Shown here piece by piece: positions 34,736 to 47,900 of a DNA stretch of 64,000 nucleotides. A program made the position numbers and the translations under genes. The stretch's first letter is position 1, and the number at the start of each line of letters is the position of its first letter. The stretch is from Euptelea pleiosperma (taxonomy: Eukaryota > Streptophyta > Magnoliopsida > Ranunculales > Eupteleaceae), in the NCBI GenBank assembly GCA_035048495.1, contig CM068552.1, positions 25,732,154-25,796,153 on the forward strand, read 5' to 3'. The notes under the pieces are model-generated. The model was not told where the DNA came from. It did not search any database and saw nothing but the letters and a program-made list of their open reading frames with translations.

Positions 34736-35962
34736 GAGAGGACGTGTGACTATTTTCATTGAGTGATCCCTAGCCGTTGATTAGAATCGGACGGTTGCTC
34801 GAGTGTGAAGCCATGAAAGAGTGCTATTATCAAAAAATGTTGATTGCTTTTTGGAGTGATCCCTAGCCATTAGATGATAATCGGACGGTTGATCCAAAAT
34901 AGTGTTTTAGAGCCATTATTAGGAATAGGCGTAGAAAAAGGTGTATGCGTAGAGTCATGTCAGCTTTGTTTCAATCACCTTTTTCAAGTTATACCCGAAA
35001 ATTAAGGGCAAAATTAGTAATCGTTATTTTTTTGGTTATCCTTCGTCTTGTCGGTGGTAAACATTTCGATTGTTAATTTCTTACACTTTCTTTTACCTTA
35101 CTCCATTAACTCAATCTCCAAGTAGTGAGAGTTTCACGTGGCAAGTCATTTGGGCTATGACCTATAATGTGGCACACCACTCTTTGAACATAAACACAGC
35201 CGTTCGATTTAATTGTTTTAATAGGGTGATTTCCAGAAGTGGGTCCGAAAGAGTTGCCACGTGCGTACTCTGAGTGGAGAGCAAATTATTCGCCGAGTCA
35301 TACCACCCATGGATAACCCGACAAAAATTTATGCCGTTCCTTTTCATTGAAGAGATCCACGGTCCAAAGGCAATAACAATTTTACATTGGTGTTGTTACC
35401 TCTTAGTCCGGTTATCCGAGGTCTCTCTCTCTCTCTCTCCTCTTCTCTCTATGGCAAACAGTGACGGCAAGAAAGAAGCTTGGGCAGCAAGGAAACGAAG
35501 TGCGTGTCTGGACTCTTCTGGAGCCTTCGCCAATGAAATAGGTTATCTCTCGGGAAGCTATTTCTCTGTTTCTGTGGTCGAAGTAAAAGAAGAGAGCCAT
35601 GCTGCTCTGCAACTCCAACTGAGAGAATCTCTCTCCCCGATTGAATCATTATTATGCCTGTTCATTTCTTCTTTCTTCTACTCATTTGCACTTCTCCTCA
35701 ACAATCATCGCTGCCATTAACCCTTATTAAAGATAACACTGAGATTTCTTCTTCTTCTTCTTCGATTTCTGAGGATCAGACGTTTGAGCTTCTGATTCTC
35801 GAGTTGAAACGCCGAAGCTTAACCAGTGATCACACACTCACTCTCTGTTACTCTTTCCACATTATTCATTTCTTCTTAGATCAGTGGCTTCGCCGAATCC
35901 GACTTCTTAACGTCCGATTCAAACCCTTCGAAGCTTGAAATTCTCTCTTTTGAATTCTGAAC
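34736..35962 (+). promoter_or_regulatory. Upstream region of the signal peptidase gene
   Basis: Two perfect G-box cores CACGTG stand at 35135-35140 and 35258-35263. A CT repeat (35421-35450) is typical of plant core promoters or leaders. Near 34766 and 34860 a short block (GATCCCTAGCC ... AATCGGACGGTTG) occurs twice. I cannot place the transcription start. The G-boxes would fit light-linked expression of a plastid protein, but this is inference. Confidence 0.4.
35451..35720 (+). other. Upstream open frame of 89 codons, uncertain
   Basis: An ATG directly after the CT repeat opens MANSDGKKEAWAARKRSACL and runs to a Leu/Phe/Ser-rich end. I recognise no family. It is not in frame with the signal peptidase start and ends 242 bp before it. 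It may be a chance frame in the leader, an upstream ORF, or part of a short gene. Confidence 0.15.
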
Positions 35963-38900
35963 ATGAGCTTCTTGAGACCCTCCGCGCTGTATCGCTTTCT
36001 TTTGACTTTCCCTTCGCTACGATGGATGCCATGCCAGATTTGGGCGTCTCTCCGATGTCCCACTCTCGATGGGTTTATGAGCGTTGTTGTGTTGTTGTTG
36101 ATATGGTCCATGTTTGCTGAGATTCGCTTCATACCGTCTTCGTCTATGTACCCAACTCTCCGTGTTGGGGATCGGATCATCGCCGAGAAGGTACAACCAG
36201 TACCTTCCTTTATTGTTCAGGTTGAAAAAAAGTGGTTTTCTTGTTCATAGTCTCTTGTACTGTTATCTTTTGTTTTACCTGTTTTTCTTTTCCCAGTGCA
36301 ACTAAATGAGTTATCTGACCTGTATGCTTTATGGGATGGGAGTCGACTGGGTCACTTTCTTTAACGCGTTTTTAGAGACCAGTTGGAGATGCTTGAATAA
36401 GGGATAGTCATTTTGATGGTTTGGTCATGTACAATGAAGACCGATGCAGCGCCGGTGAGAAGGAATATGTGAGTTGAAGGGTCTAAAAGGGCAAGGGGAA
36501 GGCCAAAAAGGATGTGGTTTGAGGTAGTGAGAGTAGATTTTAAGAAACTTGCTTAATGGAATACATGACTTTACATAAAAATGTAGAATTGAAGGGAGGA
36601 ACAAGATTTGTGCAGCCAACCCATATAGTTGGGATAAGGCTTGTGACTATGATGACGAGGGTTGGCATATTTGGCCATAAAGTAAGAACTCATATGAACT
36701 GGCTTATCAGTCCCCAGCTTGGTCCATATAGTTATTGGTACTACTTCAATTAAGCCCTAAACCACCCCATTGGGCTCTGTAGAGTTTGAAATGCCTTTAA
36801 GTTGTTGTTTTAGAAACACAGATATTGGCCTAAATAAATTAGAATTTGACTGATATTGCAATAAAACTTATGAAATATAAATTGTAAATATCTTTTTTCG
36901 CTTTTCCTATAAATGAATCATCTGACCTGTATGAGACTATGAGTAGCTTATTGGGATAAGTTGTGAACTAGGTTCCTTTCTTTAAGCATTTTTGCACCTC
37001 TGCAGAAAGTTCTGGTGCTGCAGATATATTGATGCTTTGCCTCCAACAAGATACAATAACCCAATTTCTCACAGTTGTTGAGAGGAAACCAAACTCTTTC
37101 CTACGCCTTTTATATAATTGCTGAAATAAAATTTAGTAAAAATGTCTTAAGAGAAATGATAGTACAATTGTATTTGTATTACAATGGCTTTAACCATATC
37201 TGTCATTCACTGTACTTGGTGCTATTTTTATTTTTTTAATAAGTGTAGTACTTGGTGCTATTTAATAGACACAAAACAACTGCAGTATAGAAGTTAACAG
37301 ACAAACAAGAACGAAATAGTGATACCAGCATAAAAGAGAGACTGTTGAAGCAGTATTCTTCTGGCACGAATGTTACAGCGTTGATGAATTAGTAATGAAG
37401 CAGGTTCATTAATTACAACACCAAATTGAACTTGAAATGACCCTAGAAGCTTGGACTGAATTACTACCTGGATTTCTATAAAAGATCATGCAGTATCATC
37501 TTATAATAGTAGCAACGAAACTATTGCAATAGCAGAGAGAACGACACGAACCGCAACAAATAGTGCAAAACTAAAGATACCATGCAGCAAAAGTGGATAT
37601 AATAGAGTCGAAGACAAGTGGCTGTGGCAGAAAAGAATCTGTAGCAGATGAGTTTTGGTTTTGTAGAAGACGTGGTTCTTGTGTATATTCTATATATTGA
37701 AACGTAGGGCATTATGTCCTACAAATAGAGGAAGATAAGAGTCGTTTGGGTGCCTTCTTGATCGGGCACACGCATAAAGCATGGCCTTATGAATATGGAA
37801 AATCCAACAACTGCTGTCCATTAAAGTAAAAAAAAAACAGCGGTCAAACAGTCCAAAAAACTAGATAAAAAATGGTTATAAAAATAATTATTTTATTAAA
37901 ATCATACAAGAAGTTTCTATACTAACTATTATTGGCTCTGTAATGGTTTGGTGTTCTCCATTGTTGCCTTCTTGATGCTTTACATGTCAATTTTAGCTGA
38001 AAAGTAGCTGCTTTGTACGCCCAGTTAACTTTGGAAGTTGTTCTTAAGCCTAAAGGTGGGTTTGTTGAACACTTAGTTGCTCTTTCAAAAATCTTCCTTC
38101 CATTTCGTAAGCTCTAACATTTGGAAGAGGCGGTTTTGGTAGCCTTTTGCCTCCATATCATATGGCAAAATTTTACTCCAGAGGGTATTTTTTCTGCCCA
38201 AATTTTACTCCAGAGTGATTTCCTGCCAATCGGCAATATCTGCACTTAGTTATAAATTCAAAATTCCACCTTTTGATTTTATATGGCAATATTTCTGATT
38301 CTCTCTCTCTCTCTCTACTAATTTCCAGTCACTAAATGTATTTCGGGATTTCATGTCCATTGACCGATTTATAATTTTGTTTTTGGCAAGACAATATCTT
38401 ATTTCTTGTCTAGCTGTGGAGTTTCCACCACGATTAACTTGGGGAGTGTCAGTTCTCCGATAAATGTCGCACAATATGAGATTTGGAGAAGTATTAGTCT
38501 TCTGGTAGATTTTGAGATATTACTGGTTTAGTGTTAGTTTTTCAGTTGGTGTTCTAAGTTCTAACAAATGTTGAACTTTTCCTTTCTATCCTGTAATGTA
38601 TATTGTCCAGCTGTTTACATAGCTCAGGAAAAGCTGCACTCACCATTCGTACATATGTATATGAAGTGTATTTATTTGGAGCTTGCATGAAATTTTTCCA
38701 AGTAAAGAGACGATTTTATCATAGTTTTCGTATGGCTTAGGCTTTTGTCTACAACATTATTCACATCCATTCAGCACTTCAAACTATTAGCTTGCTTTCA
38801 GTGGAAAAAATAGCATTGGTATTGGGAATTGCCTTTTGTTGCTGTAGTTCATCCACACGTTAATCTTTTAGGAGGAAAAGAAACTGGTTCAACTCCTTAT

Positions 38901-41900
38901 TTGGTGTCAAAACATTACTACAGTTAAGTATCCAAGCATTTTGGAAAACAAAAGCCACAAATAAAGTCTAACAAAATTCAGTCTAAAATGACAACGGAAA
39001 CGGATTGGTGGGTGATATATCCTAGAACGAAACTGATGCCGAATCAGGACATATTCATCTATTGTGAGTACTTCAATCCATCCTTGTCATTAAACATCAT
39101 AGATTTGAGGAGAGATGTTGAACTGCCATTTCCTATACTGCATCTATCTGAGAATTGCGCTCCAACCATCAATTGTTGTAGTTCTTATCTTATTCATCTT
39201 TGGTTTTATCTGTATTTTGTTAATTTTGGTCTCTTGGGATTAATATTGAAGTAGATCTGAATTTGAGACTAGTATTTTTGTCTAACCCATACTCAAGGTT
39301 TAAAATATTGTTCTGTATTGTTGTCTCGGTAAGATGACATAACGAGTTGTATCCCCTGAGATGGAATTAGATGATAGGAAAAATAGTATGTCTCGATAAG
39401 ATTAAAATATTTTTTAGTGCTTTGATATGAAATTATTTTTCAGCGTGCGTTGCACGTGAGTGATTGTAGGGGCCTTTTTGGAAGAAGTGGCAAAATAAGA
39501 AAGTTTCAACCCAAATGGCAGTTTGGAAGATTAGTTTGGAGGGATGAATCTATAAATGGTGGCAACTCAAGGCACAAATCAAAAATCAAAATTCTAAAGT
39601 TGTACATACCTAGTTATCAAGGGTTGTTCTGGAAATATGGAAGTAATGGCATACAAAGTAATTCAGTTGTTATTAAGGTACTGTTTTGAAAATATATAAA
39701 TAATGGCATGTTAAGTAATTAAGTGGTTAAAAAGGGTTGTTTTGAAAATATGGATAAAATGGCATGGTAAGTAATTTAGTGATTATTAATGGGTTGTATT
39801 AAAAATAAAAATGATGGCATGGAAAGTAATTAAGTATTTATCAAGGGGCATTTAATGAACTTTAGGTAGAGAGGGGCTTTTAATGAACTGAGTACAGTGA
39901 AGGGACATGTATGCAGTTAATGATTTAATAGCATGGTTTTAAAATTCGACAAAATTCGGCGAAATTAGCCGAATTAATTCCGTATTTCGACTGACCAAAT
40001 TAAAGTGTACATGTATTAAAAAATTTACAAAAAATTGCCGAATTAATTCGAAGTAAACAGTAAAAATTCGGCTAATTTCTCGAAGTTTAGCCTTTTTAGT
40101 ACAAAAATTGCATAAATTTGTCGAATTAATTCGTTTAATTCGAAGTAAACAGTTAACTTAGAGAAGTTTGGAGAATTTTTAGCAAAACGTTGGTAAAACA
40201 CATTGATTTTTAAGGATATGAGAAAACAAGCATGATAAAACACTTATGACTTATTATATCATAAAAAAACCATTTAAAGTAACCTAAGCAAGATTAATAT
40301 CGTTTCACTCATTTTGGCAAAAAATCTTTAAACTTCTTTAAGTTAGTGAATTTTTACAGAAATTCTCTAAATCGAATTGAACTTTCCAGAATTAATTCCG
40401 AATTTTAACTGACCGAAGTCTAAGGCGAAGTCGAAGTTTAGAACCTTGTTTAATAGGTCCTTATATTTTTTACTTTTTTGATAGGCTAATAGGTGACTAC
40501 GTTTTGGTAGAAGAGTACTTTTTTTTATAGGCAAGTGCGACTCATAGTTGCCTAGGTGAACGTCGTGTGGCAACCCACATTTTTGCTTTAAAATAGTAAT
40601 AGATTTTGGATATTAGAGAAGAGAGAAAAGTTGTGATTTGTATGAAATGCACCCCGTGTCATTATTGGTGTGTCTCATCACACATTCTCCTAGTTTTTCA
40701 ATGTTAAGATTATATTAATTAAGTTGGGATTTCTATCAATTAGGATATTAGATTAGATTGATTATGATTAGTTTCCACCTTGTTATCTTTATGAAAACCC
40801 CTGACTAGGGTCAATTTACTTATCTAGTTTATTAAAAATCCCATTTTCTAACATAGTTTCAGAGCCATTGATCTGCTGAGGTCAAGCTCTCATCCTAGTT
40901 ATGCTTTCTCCGGTGGGCGGTGTCACCGCTGTTCGTCGGACCTAAACATTAATGCTTTATTTCCTTTCCTTGCCAAGTTGAGTTCCGAATCCTTCTTCTA
41001 TTAATTTTATTTATTTATTTTTCTTTCTTGATTTCCACCGTGTTACATTACATAGAGTTTTGCAACATCTATTCTCTCGTAAGTGAAGATCGTCGGCCAC
41101 CATTCATGACCACATGATACATGAGCAGATGATGGTTATCCATCGTGGGCTCCACCTGTATGCGACAGATCATCACCTGAGCCGCTGTTTGCAGCCAGTA
41201 CAATACCAGAATCAGTTGCATCACCGGCGAGACTTCACCAAAATCACCGTCCCACGGATCACATGCCTGAGCCACTGAAATTCACTGTTTCAACCTCTAT
41301 GCTTTGGACCACCGTCATCAGCATCATTCCATCTGCGACATCAAATCTTCCTACAACAGCACATCCTTTTTGTAAAAAACAAAACAAAAAAAGAGTTCTA
41401 GTCATCTGCATCCATGGGCAGCACGTTGTACTCCAGCCGTTTGTCATCACCATGCCTCTGTTTTCCGTCATTGCTTCTCAACATTATTGCATCTTATCGT
41501 GTACATCAGCCACTGCTAAATCAAGCAAGCTGTCTCTAAGCAGATCTGCTTTTGTCTTTTTTCTAATATGCACACGCCAAGGAGGCCATAAAAGAGGTCC
41601 ACACCTTTCCTGTGAGGTCCAGACACTTCATCGCTTGAGGACTTGTAGAGCCCAAGCCCTTGAGGCAAAAAAAAAAGATGCCCACACATCTTGGCCCAGT
41701 GAAGCCCATGCCCTTTTTAAAGGACCATCCCATTTGGTAGAGCCAATTGCTCCTTTTTAAAGGACCATCTCATTTGAGTAGAGCCAATTGCTCCTCATCT
41801 CTTCTTGCTTTTGTTGCACTTCTTGGCAGACTAGATCGAGAAGCAAGACATTTGGTAGTGTATGGTCACATTTAGCTCTCAGCAACATTCTCCTTAGGCA

Positions 41901-44900
41901 ATACATTTTTTTATCTTTAATAAAAACCCTTGACTAGGGTCAATTTACTTATCCAGTTTAGCAAAAATCCCATTTCCTCACACTGTATAACGAACAAGCT
42001 TAGTCTATTGAACTAGAATACATTAACAGGAGTTTTACAGTAGATTGGAACTTCTTGAATTATTGTTCTTCCTTGTCTGAGAACCCCTTCTATTTAGCTT
42101 CATCGCTAATATTATAAGTCTGTTATAATTGGCGGAGATTACCATAGAATTAATAATCCAGTAACCGATCAAGAAAAAAAAGAATTAATAATCCAGTAAA
42201 AATGAAATATTGAAATTCTGTGCACCAGAACACAAAGGATTATGATGCTCTTTGCTTCCAATGGAAGTTCCCATGTCGTCTCGTCGTTCACTGACTTTTT
42301 CATCTTGGCCCCATTGTTGGTTTGAGTTCAGACTTGGTGCTTAACTTATTGAGCCATGATATCTCGGTCTTGTTAATGCTTTGGGAGTTTTCACTCTCAA
42401 CTGCTTTAATAGCATAACTCTTTTAAGGTTGATGAAGTTTGATGGTTGAAATTCAATTGTGTAAAGTTAACTTTATTACCTTTTTATGGTTTAAAAGAAA
42501 TATCTCTGAAGGAAATGCTGTCTAGATTGAGTGTTGCTTCATCTATCTTTATAGACAAATTGAGTTTACATTGACTTGAACATTATTTCTAGTATGGGAC
42601 CAGTTTCAGATTCATCCTTTTTTTTCGTTTCTTTTTTTCTCTTTTGGGTTTCAAATTACTAAACCTAGTTGCCTTATGATTTTTATCCAGGTCTCATATT
42701 ATATCAGAAGCCCTGCTGTAGAAGACATTGTTCTTTTCAGAGCACCTAAGAATTTACAGGTTGGTTGTTATGCTGAAAAACTCACCTATGTCTTCAATTT
42801 TATCATTGATACTATATTGAAGTTCCATTCTCTTTTTGAGCTCTCCGTAGGATATTGGATACAAGAGAGAAGATGTTTTTATTAAAAGAATTGTGGCAAA
42901 GGCAGGTGACTTGGTCGAGGTAATACCTCATAAACTAGAAATTTATTATGTTATCTCTATGAACAACCAAAATTTGAAGTGTTAAGAGTCAGTCTTAAGT
43001 TTTGGTCCCTCTAGAAGTAGAAAGATGTGGAAATTTATGGAAAAGAGTCTAAACATTATGAAAATATGGAAACTAGGGAAGCATAGGAAATATGTATTGG
43101 TATTTTAGGATAAGATAAATCAAGTGCGAAAACACACTTGGAACTTGTTATACTACCCTCATGGTTTTAATTTCAACATATTTCCATGAAAAAGAAAAGA
43201 AAAGAAAAGTTTCATTTCCAAGGGGACCGGAACAAAATATTTAGGAATATTTCCATTTCCACATTTCAAATTAATAATTATGAATGATGTATGAAAAGTA
43301 GTAAATTAGTAAAGAAGCGTCCAACAGCTGAGTTGGTCAGGCTGTGGGGGGTTTTACCCACAGACCTGGGATCGAGTCTTTGGGGTTAATTCCCAAAGAC
43401 CTGGGTTCGGTCCCGTTTTTACATTAGCGCAGGGGGGGGGGGGGGGGGGGGGGGGGATATGTATTCCAATGGGTTTAATCTATATTTTAATTAAGGAATT
43501 TAAAAATTAGAAAAAATAGAGACACAAGTCGTAAATCCATGTGATCATAACCTTGTCAGGTTGTAGGGAAAATATGTTTTCCTTTTATGTATTTAAATTG
43601 CTTGCGTACAAACATTAAAATGTTTGTTATCAGTCAGATACCTACATCAGCATGTTTCAAACGTTATTGATTGTGCGTTTCTTATTCCAAATGGTTGGTT
43701 ATTGTAGTATGATGAGTTATTAATATGTTTTCATGCCTATTTATCATTTAAATTTTTTTGGGAATTATTTATCATTTAAAATTCAATGCATATTTCTTTT
43801 TTTGATGTGCTTAAATTATATGATTAGGAATGTTAATGTATTTAAGTTCGACTCTCAAAGTCCGATTCTTTAAGTATCAAAGTCAGCATGTATAAACAGT
43901 ATTGATCTTGCTTTTCTTAGTTAGTGTTTGTCTATTGTGCTTATAAAAAAAACGTAGTTGTCTATCGTAGTATGATGAGTTATGAGAATGTTTTCATGCT
44001 TATTTAATATTTACCAAAATTCAATGCATTTTTCTCTTTTTTCCATGATTTTAGTAATTTTAATTTTTTACTGTATTTCCATATTGTTTGAGATATCTTA
44101 ATTTCTGAGCTAATGGAAATATATACCAAAATCAAAATTTAAATCCTTGACTACAAATGTATTTGAAATACATAGGATCAATAAAAAGTTGTACATGCCA
44201 GTGCACATAATTGAAAGTTTTGAAACTTTGACAAATTAGACTTATGTATATCAGGTATTAAACTTCATACTTCGTCCTAAACTTCTCTTAGTTCAAATTT
44301 GGAATTAATTTGAAAAAGTTCAATCTGACATGGAGATATTTTGTAAAAATTCACCAACATAGAGAAGTCTAGAGATGTGATGCGTTACACATTTGTAATA
44401 CCAATGTGGCCTAAATATATAAAGAAGGGTCGGGTTCCGGTGACCAACAGTTTTGACCAACACCTTGGTGTACCCTCATAGAAGATGAATCAATGGCTCA
44501 GTTTTGGTGAGGACAATCTCTATGGTGAGGAGATCATCCTCACAAAAATTCAAATTATTCTGATATTCATAGACTGGTTTAGAAGTTGAAGAATTATGGA
44601 CCGTCGATTTTCACCGTGTAACTTGAAAACCACACTTAACGGGGTTAGAAATTTCAGAATGGGCTGATTTTTTGTTGGGGTTATCTATATGGTGAGATCA
44701 TCCTCACCAAAAATCAGCAATATTCATCTTCTACGAGGCTACACCAAGGTGTTGGTCAAAACTGTTGGTCACCGGAACCCGACCCTATAAAGAAACATGA
44801 AATTATTATAGAGAAAAATTGTTTTTACTGATGAAGAACTTGAAAATATGTAACCAAATGAGCACTTGATCTTGATTTCAACACTTACAAAAACACTCGA

Positions 44901-47900
44901 AAGACATTAACAGAGTGACCGTTTTTCACCCAAGAACCTCCTAAAAGCAAGGAAATGTGGAAAAAAAAAAGTGTTATAAACATTTATCATATATGTTAAA
45001 TTTTTTGTTTTGAATTGTAATATTCATATTACAGGTAAATTTCATTTTGATAGATCATAAATTGACAAATTTGAAAAAAAAAAATGCCAAAACTTTGTCT
45101 TATTTTAAAAGCATGCATATACCAATGTTCAATAGATGTGTCGTGTGGCAACTGTCTAGAGATGGTGTATTCGATCTTAAGCTTTCATGGTTTACTTGGC
45201 AACCTAGTCCTCAGGGGATAGGTGGCTCGTTCTTTGGAAAAAATGGAAGGTTATTTAGGTATATTCGGACCCTTGAGTGGAGTGTGACTCTAACAAAACC
45301 AAAGCCCTATCCCTCCTTCAAGGCCTTAAAGCCTTAAAGGCTTTAAATTGGAGAATTTCTTACTATTAGTTAATGTCCAGGAAAAAATCGGTACTTTGGG
45401 ATTTTCCCCTACTATTATAGAAATTCAGTATTTGGCCTCTTTCATGAAGATCTTGTTCTTGCTTGTCCAAAAAGTTGCAAATGATGAAGCGAATTTCCTA
45501 GCTAAAGAGGGTGTCAAAAGGTAGTTTTTGTAGCGACGTGGAGGTGCTAGTGTAAGTCTTGTTTTATTTTCTTTTTTCACCTTATCCTCCTCTCTTGTAT
45601 ATCAATCCACATGCTAAAGCTAAAAAAAGAATAATCATTTAATCTGCCCTTTTCTTTTTATATCAATTTACATGCTAAAGCTAAAAAAAAAAATCATGTA
45701 ATCTAAGCGAAAGAAGAAAAGAACATACTAAGCTCAGCTAAGGTCATACCCACATCAATTTTATAATTACTATTCGTAGTGAACAGCATTATGTATGCAC
45801 GCTGTATAGTTCTGCAGTGTTTCCTGCATCATTTTATAATCTTTATAATTTTAATGAATGTTATTTTATGAAATAATCATATAAATTTGGTAATAAGACT
45901 ATTTTATCTCACATGATTGCCTATCTTGTTCAATGAGATGTCCAACTTTATTTTTAAATTTCAGTTTTTTTTATGGATTTTTTATAACTTATTATTTTCA
46001 ATAAGTAGTTTGATTCGTAAGATCTGATATAATTGCTGTATACAACAAAGAGTATATCATCTATGCACTCATTTGTTGCTCTATGAGGTTTCCCAATTCA
46101 TTCTAGGAAACTACTTTGATAAACAGCAAAAACATTATGCACATGTTTATTTTCCTAAATTATTGTAAAGATGATTAACACATTCCAATAGTGAGAAAAT
46201 TGATTTTTTATCTTTATTTTTTTAGATTTGACGCATTTATAAGTCTAGAACTTAAATGTACAATAATATTGAAAATGAATAATTAAATATGTAAAATTGG
46301 AAAGTTTCTTTTCGGGTTGGGAAACCATAATTTCCTGCTTTGATCTTTTAGTCCAATGCAGTAGGCAGCTTTTGATCTTTAAAAATGGGGATTTATGTTC
46401 ATTTTTTATGCAATAAATACAAAGAAATTAAGTTGAAATTGGAATGGGAGAGCCAGAGAATTTTGAAAGCTTTTGGAGTGAAAAATATGAGTTCATTATA
46501 TGTTGATCGTACTCGTGGAAACATTGTAATTTTATAGGTCTTTGTAATGTTTTGGCTGGCACATAATGCAATATGTCAACATTTTTTTTTACTTTGTTCT
46601 GAAATGTCAAACTGAAACATTGTAAAATAAACATTCCTGTGATATTTTGTTTCCAGATCTGTGGAAAGTGGAAACTGGTATATGCCGGCTTTAATTTTTA
46701 GAACCATGCTTGCTGTATTTCCATACTTCCTATTGATTTTATAACTATAGAAATTGAGGCTATAATTATACAATTTGACACATTCTGGTTTCCCCCACTG
46801 CTATACCATATATGTCATGTTATCGAATCTTATTTGAAATGTATTTTAATTCGGAAGCATTGTAATTATCAGTAAAAAAGATAGTGACGTGGCCCATATT
46901 TTTGTTTTAATGGAGATGGGGATTCATAAACCAAAAGCTAACCAGTTTTGTTGTTAATTTTATAATCAAACATACGCATCCGAATGATTGCTTGTCTCTG
47001 CAAATGGTCTGGATCAATGAATTTGGACCACATGTAGGGTTTTGGGATTTTGGGTCTGTTATGAGTGATGGACCTTGGGCCCCCTTTTTAATATCTATCC
47101 CATCAGTTATAAAATCATCATAAGCTCTGCCATTTTAGTGCTTTTAACACTGTATTGCTGGTTCCACGCATCGATGAAGAGGGGTTACTTTAGATTGGCA
47201 GCTGGTTTAAAAATTTTGCTATTTCCTTTCCTGAATCTTGAACATGACCTTCCATAGAATTGAATGGAGGAACATGATTGGGGTCAGGCATATGACGATG
47301 ATGACAATAAAGAGTCATATAAGAAGAGTCCTTATGATGATAAAAATCTTTGTTAGAAAATGTTTTTTTCATGGTAACTGCTGTGCAGGTTCATCATGGG
47401 TTGCTTTATATCAATGGGGTCGCCCAGGAGGAAGATTTCATAGCAGAACAGCCAACTTACAAATTGCGTGAAACTGTGTGCCCCCCTTATCTATCTATTG
47501 TATCTTCATGTGCTCATTTTACTGAATTTCACTGCACCAGCAGTGTGTGTTCTTGAACAACATTACGGGGTAGAACCGCCAGGGCAAAAGATTACAACCA
47601 ATCAATTTATTCAAAAAGTTGCACCATTTGATCAGATGAATAAAAGAGAGGCAGTGAGAGTGAGAAGTGGGAAGAATTGGCCCGGCGAACTCCATGTTGT
47701 TGACATCTGAGAGCTTCATGATTTTGTCATTTGGATTTGGATTCATCATGAACCTCAGACGATGCACCCCCTGCTTGGTCTGTGCTTTCATTATTCGTCC
47801 TTGAGGCAAGAACAAAAAGTTGCTGATCTGTACCAATGTTTCGCGTTTCTTGGATTTGCAGTTTGTGCCTCAAGGTCATGTTTATGTGTTGGGTGACAAT

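Larger units (their letters stand above)
36191..42690 (+). other. Intron 1 of the signal peptidase gene
   Basis: This 6.5-kb intron begins GTACAACC and ends TTTTATCCAG. It contains, in order, a LINE-like tail, a ~57-bp tandem repeat, a hAT-type MITE and a copia-like LTR pair. Stretches 36670-39600 and 41990-42690 show nothing I can identify beyond AT-rich intron sequence. Confidence 0.85.
42920..47388 (+). other. Intron 3 of the signal peptidase gene
   Basis: This 4.5-kb intron (GTAATACC ... GCTGTGCAG) carries a SINE-like unit, a poly-G tract, a Mutator-type MITE and a LINE RNase H remnant. Stretches 43460-44410 and 45710-47240 are AT-rich with no recognisable feature. Confidence 0.85.

Noticed and set aside
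41263..41760. 165-codon frame in intron 1
   Set aside because: Inside the copia-like remnant, no domain resemblance, odd composition.
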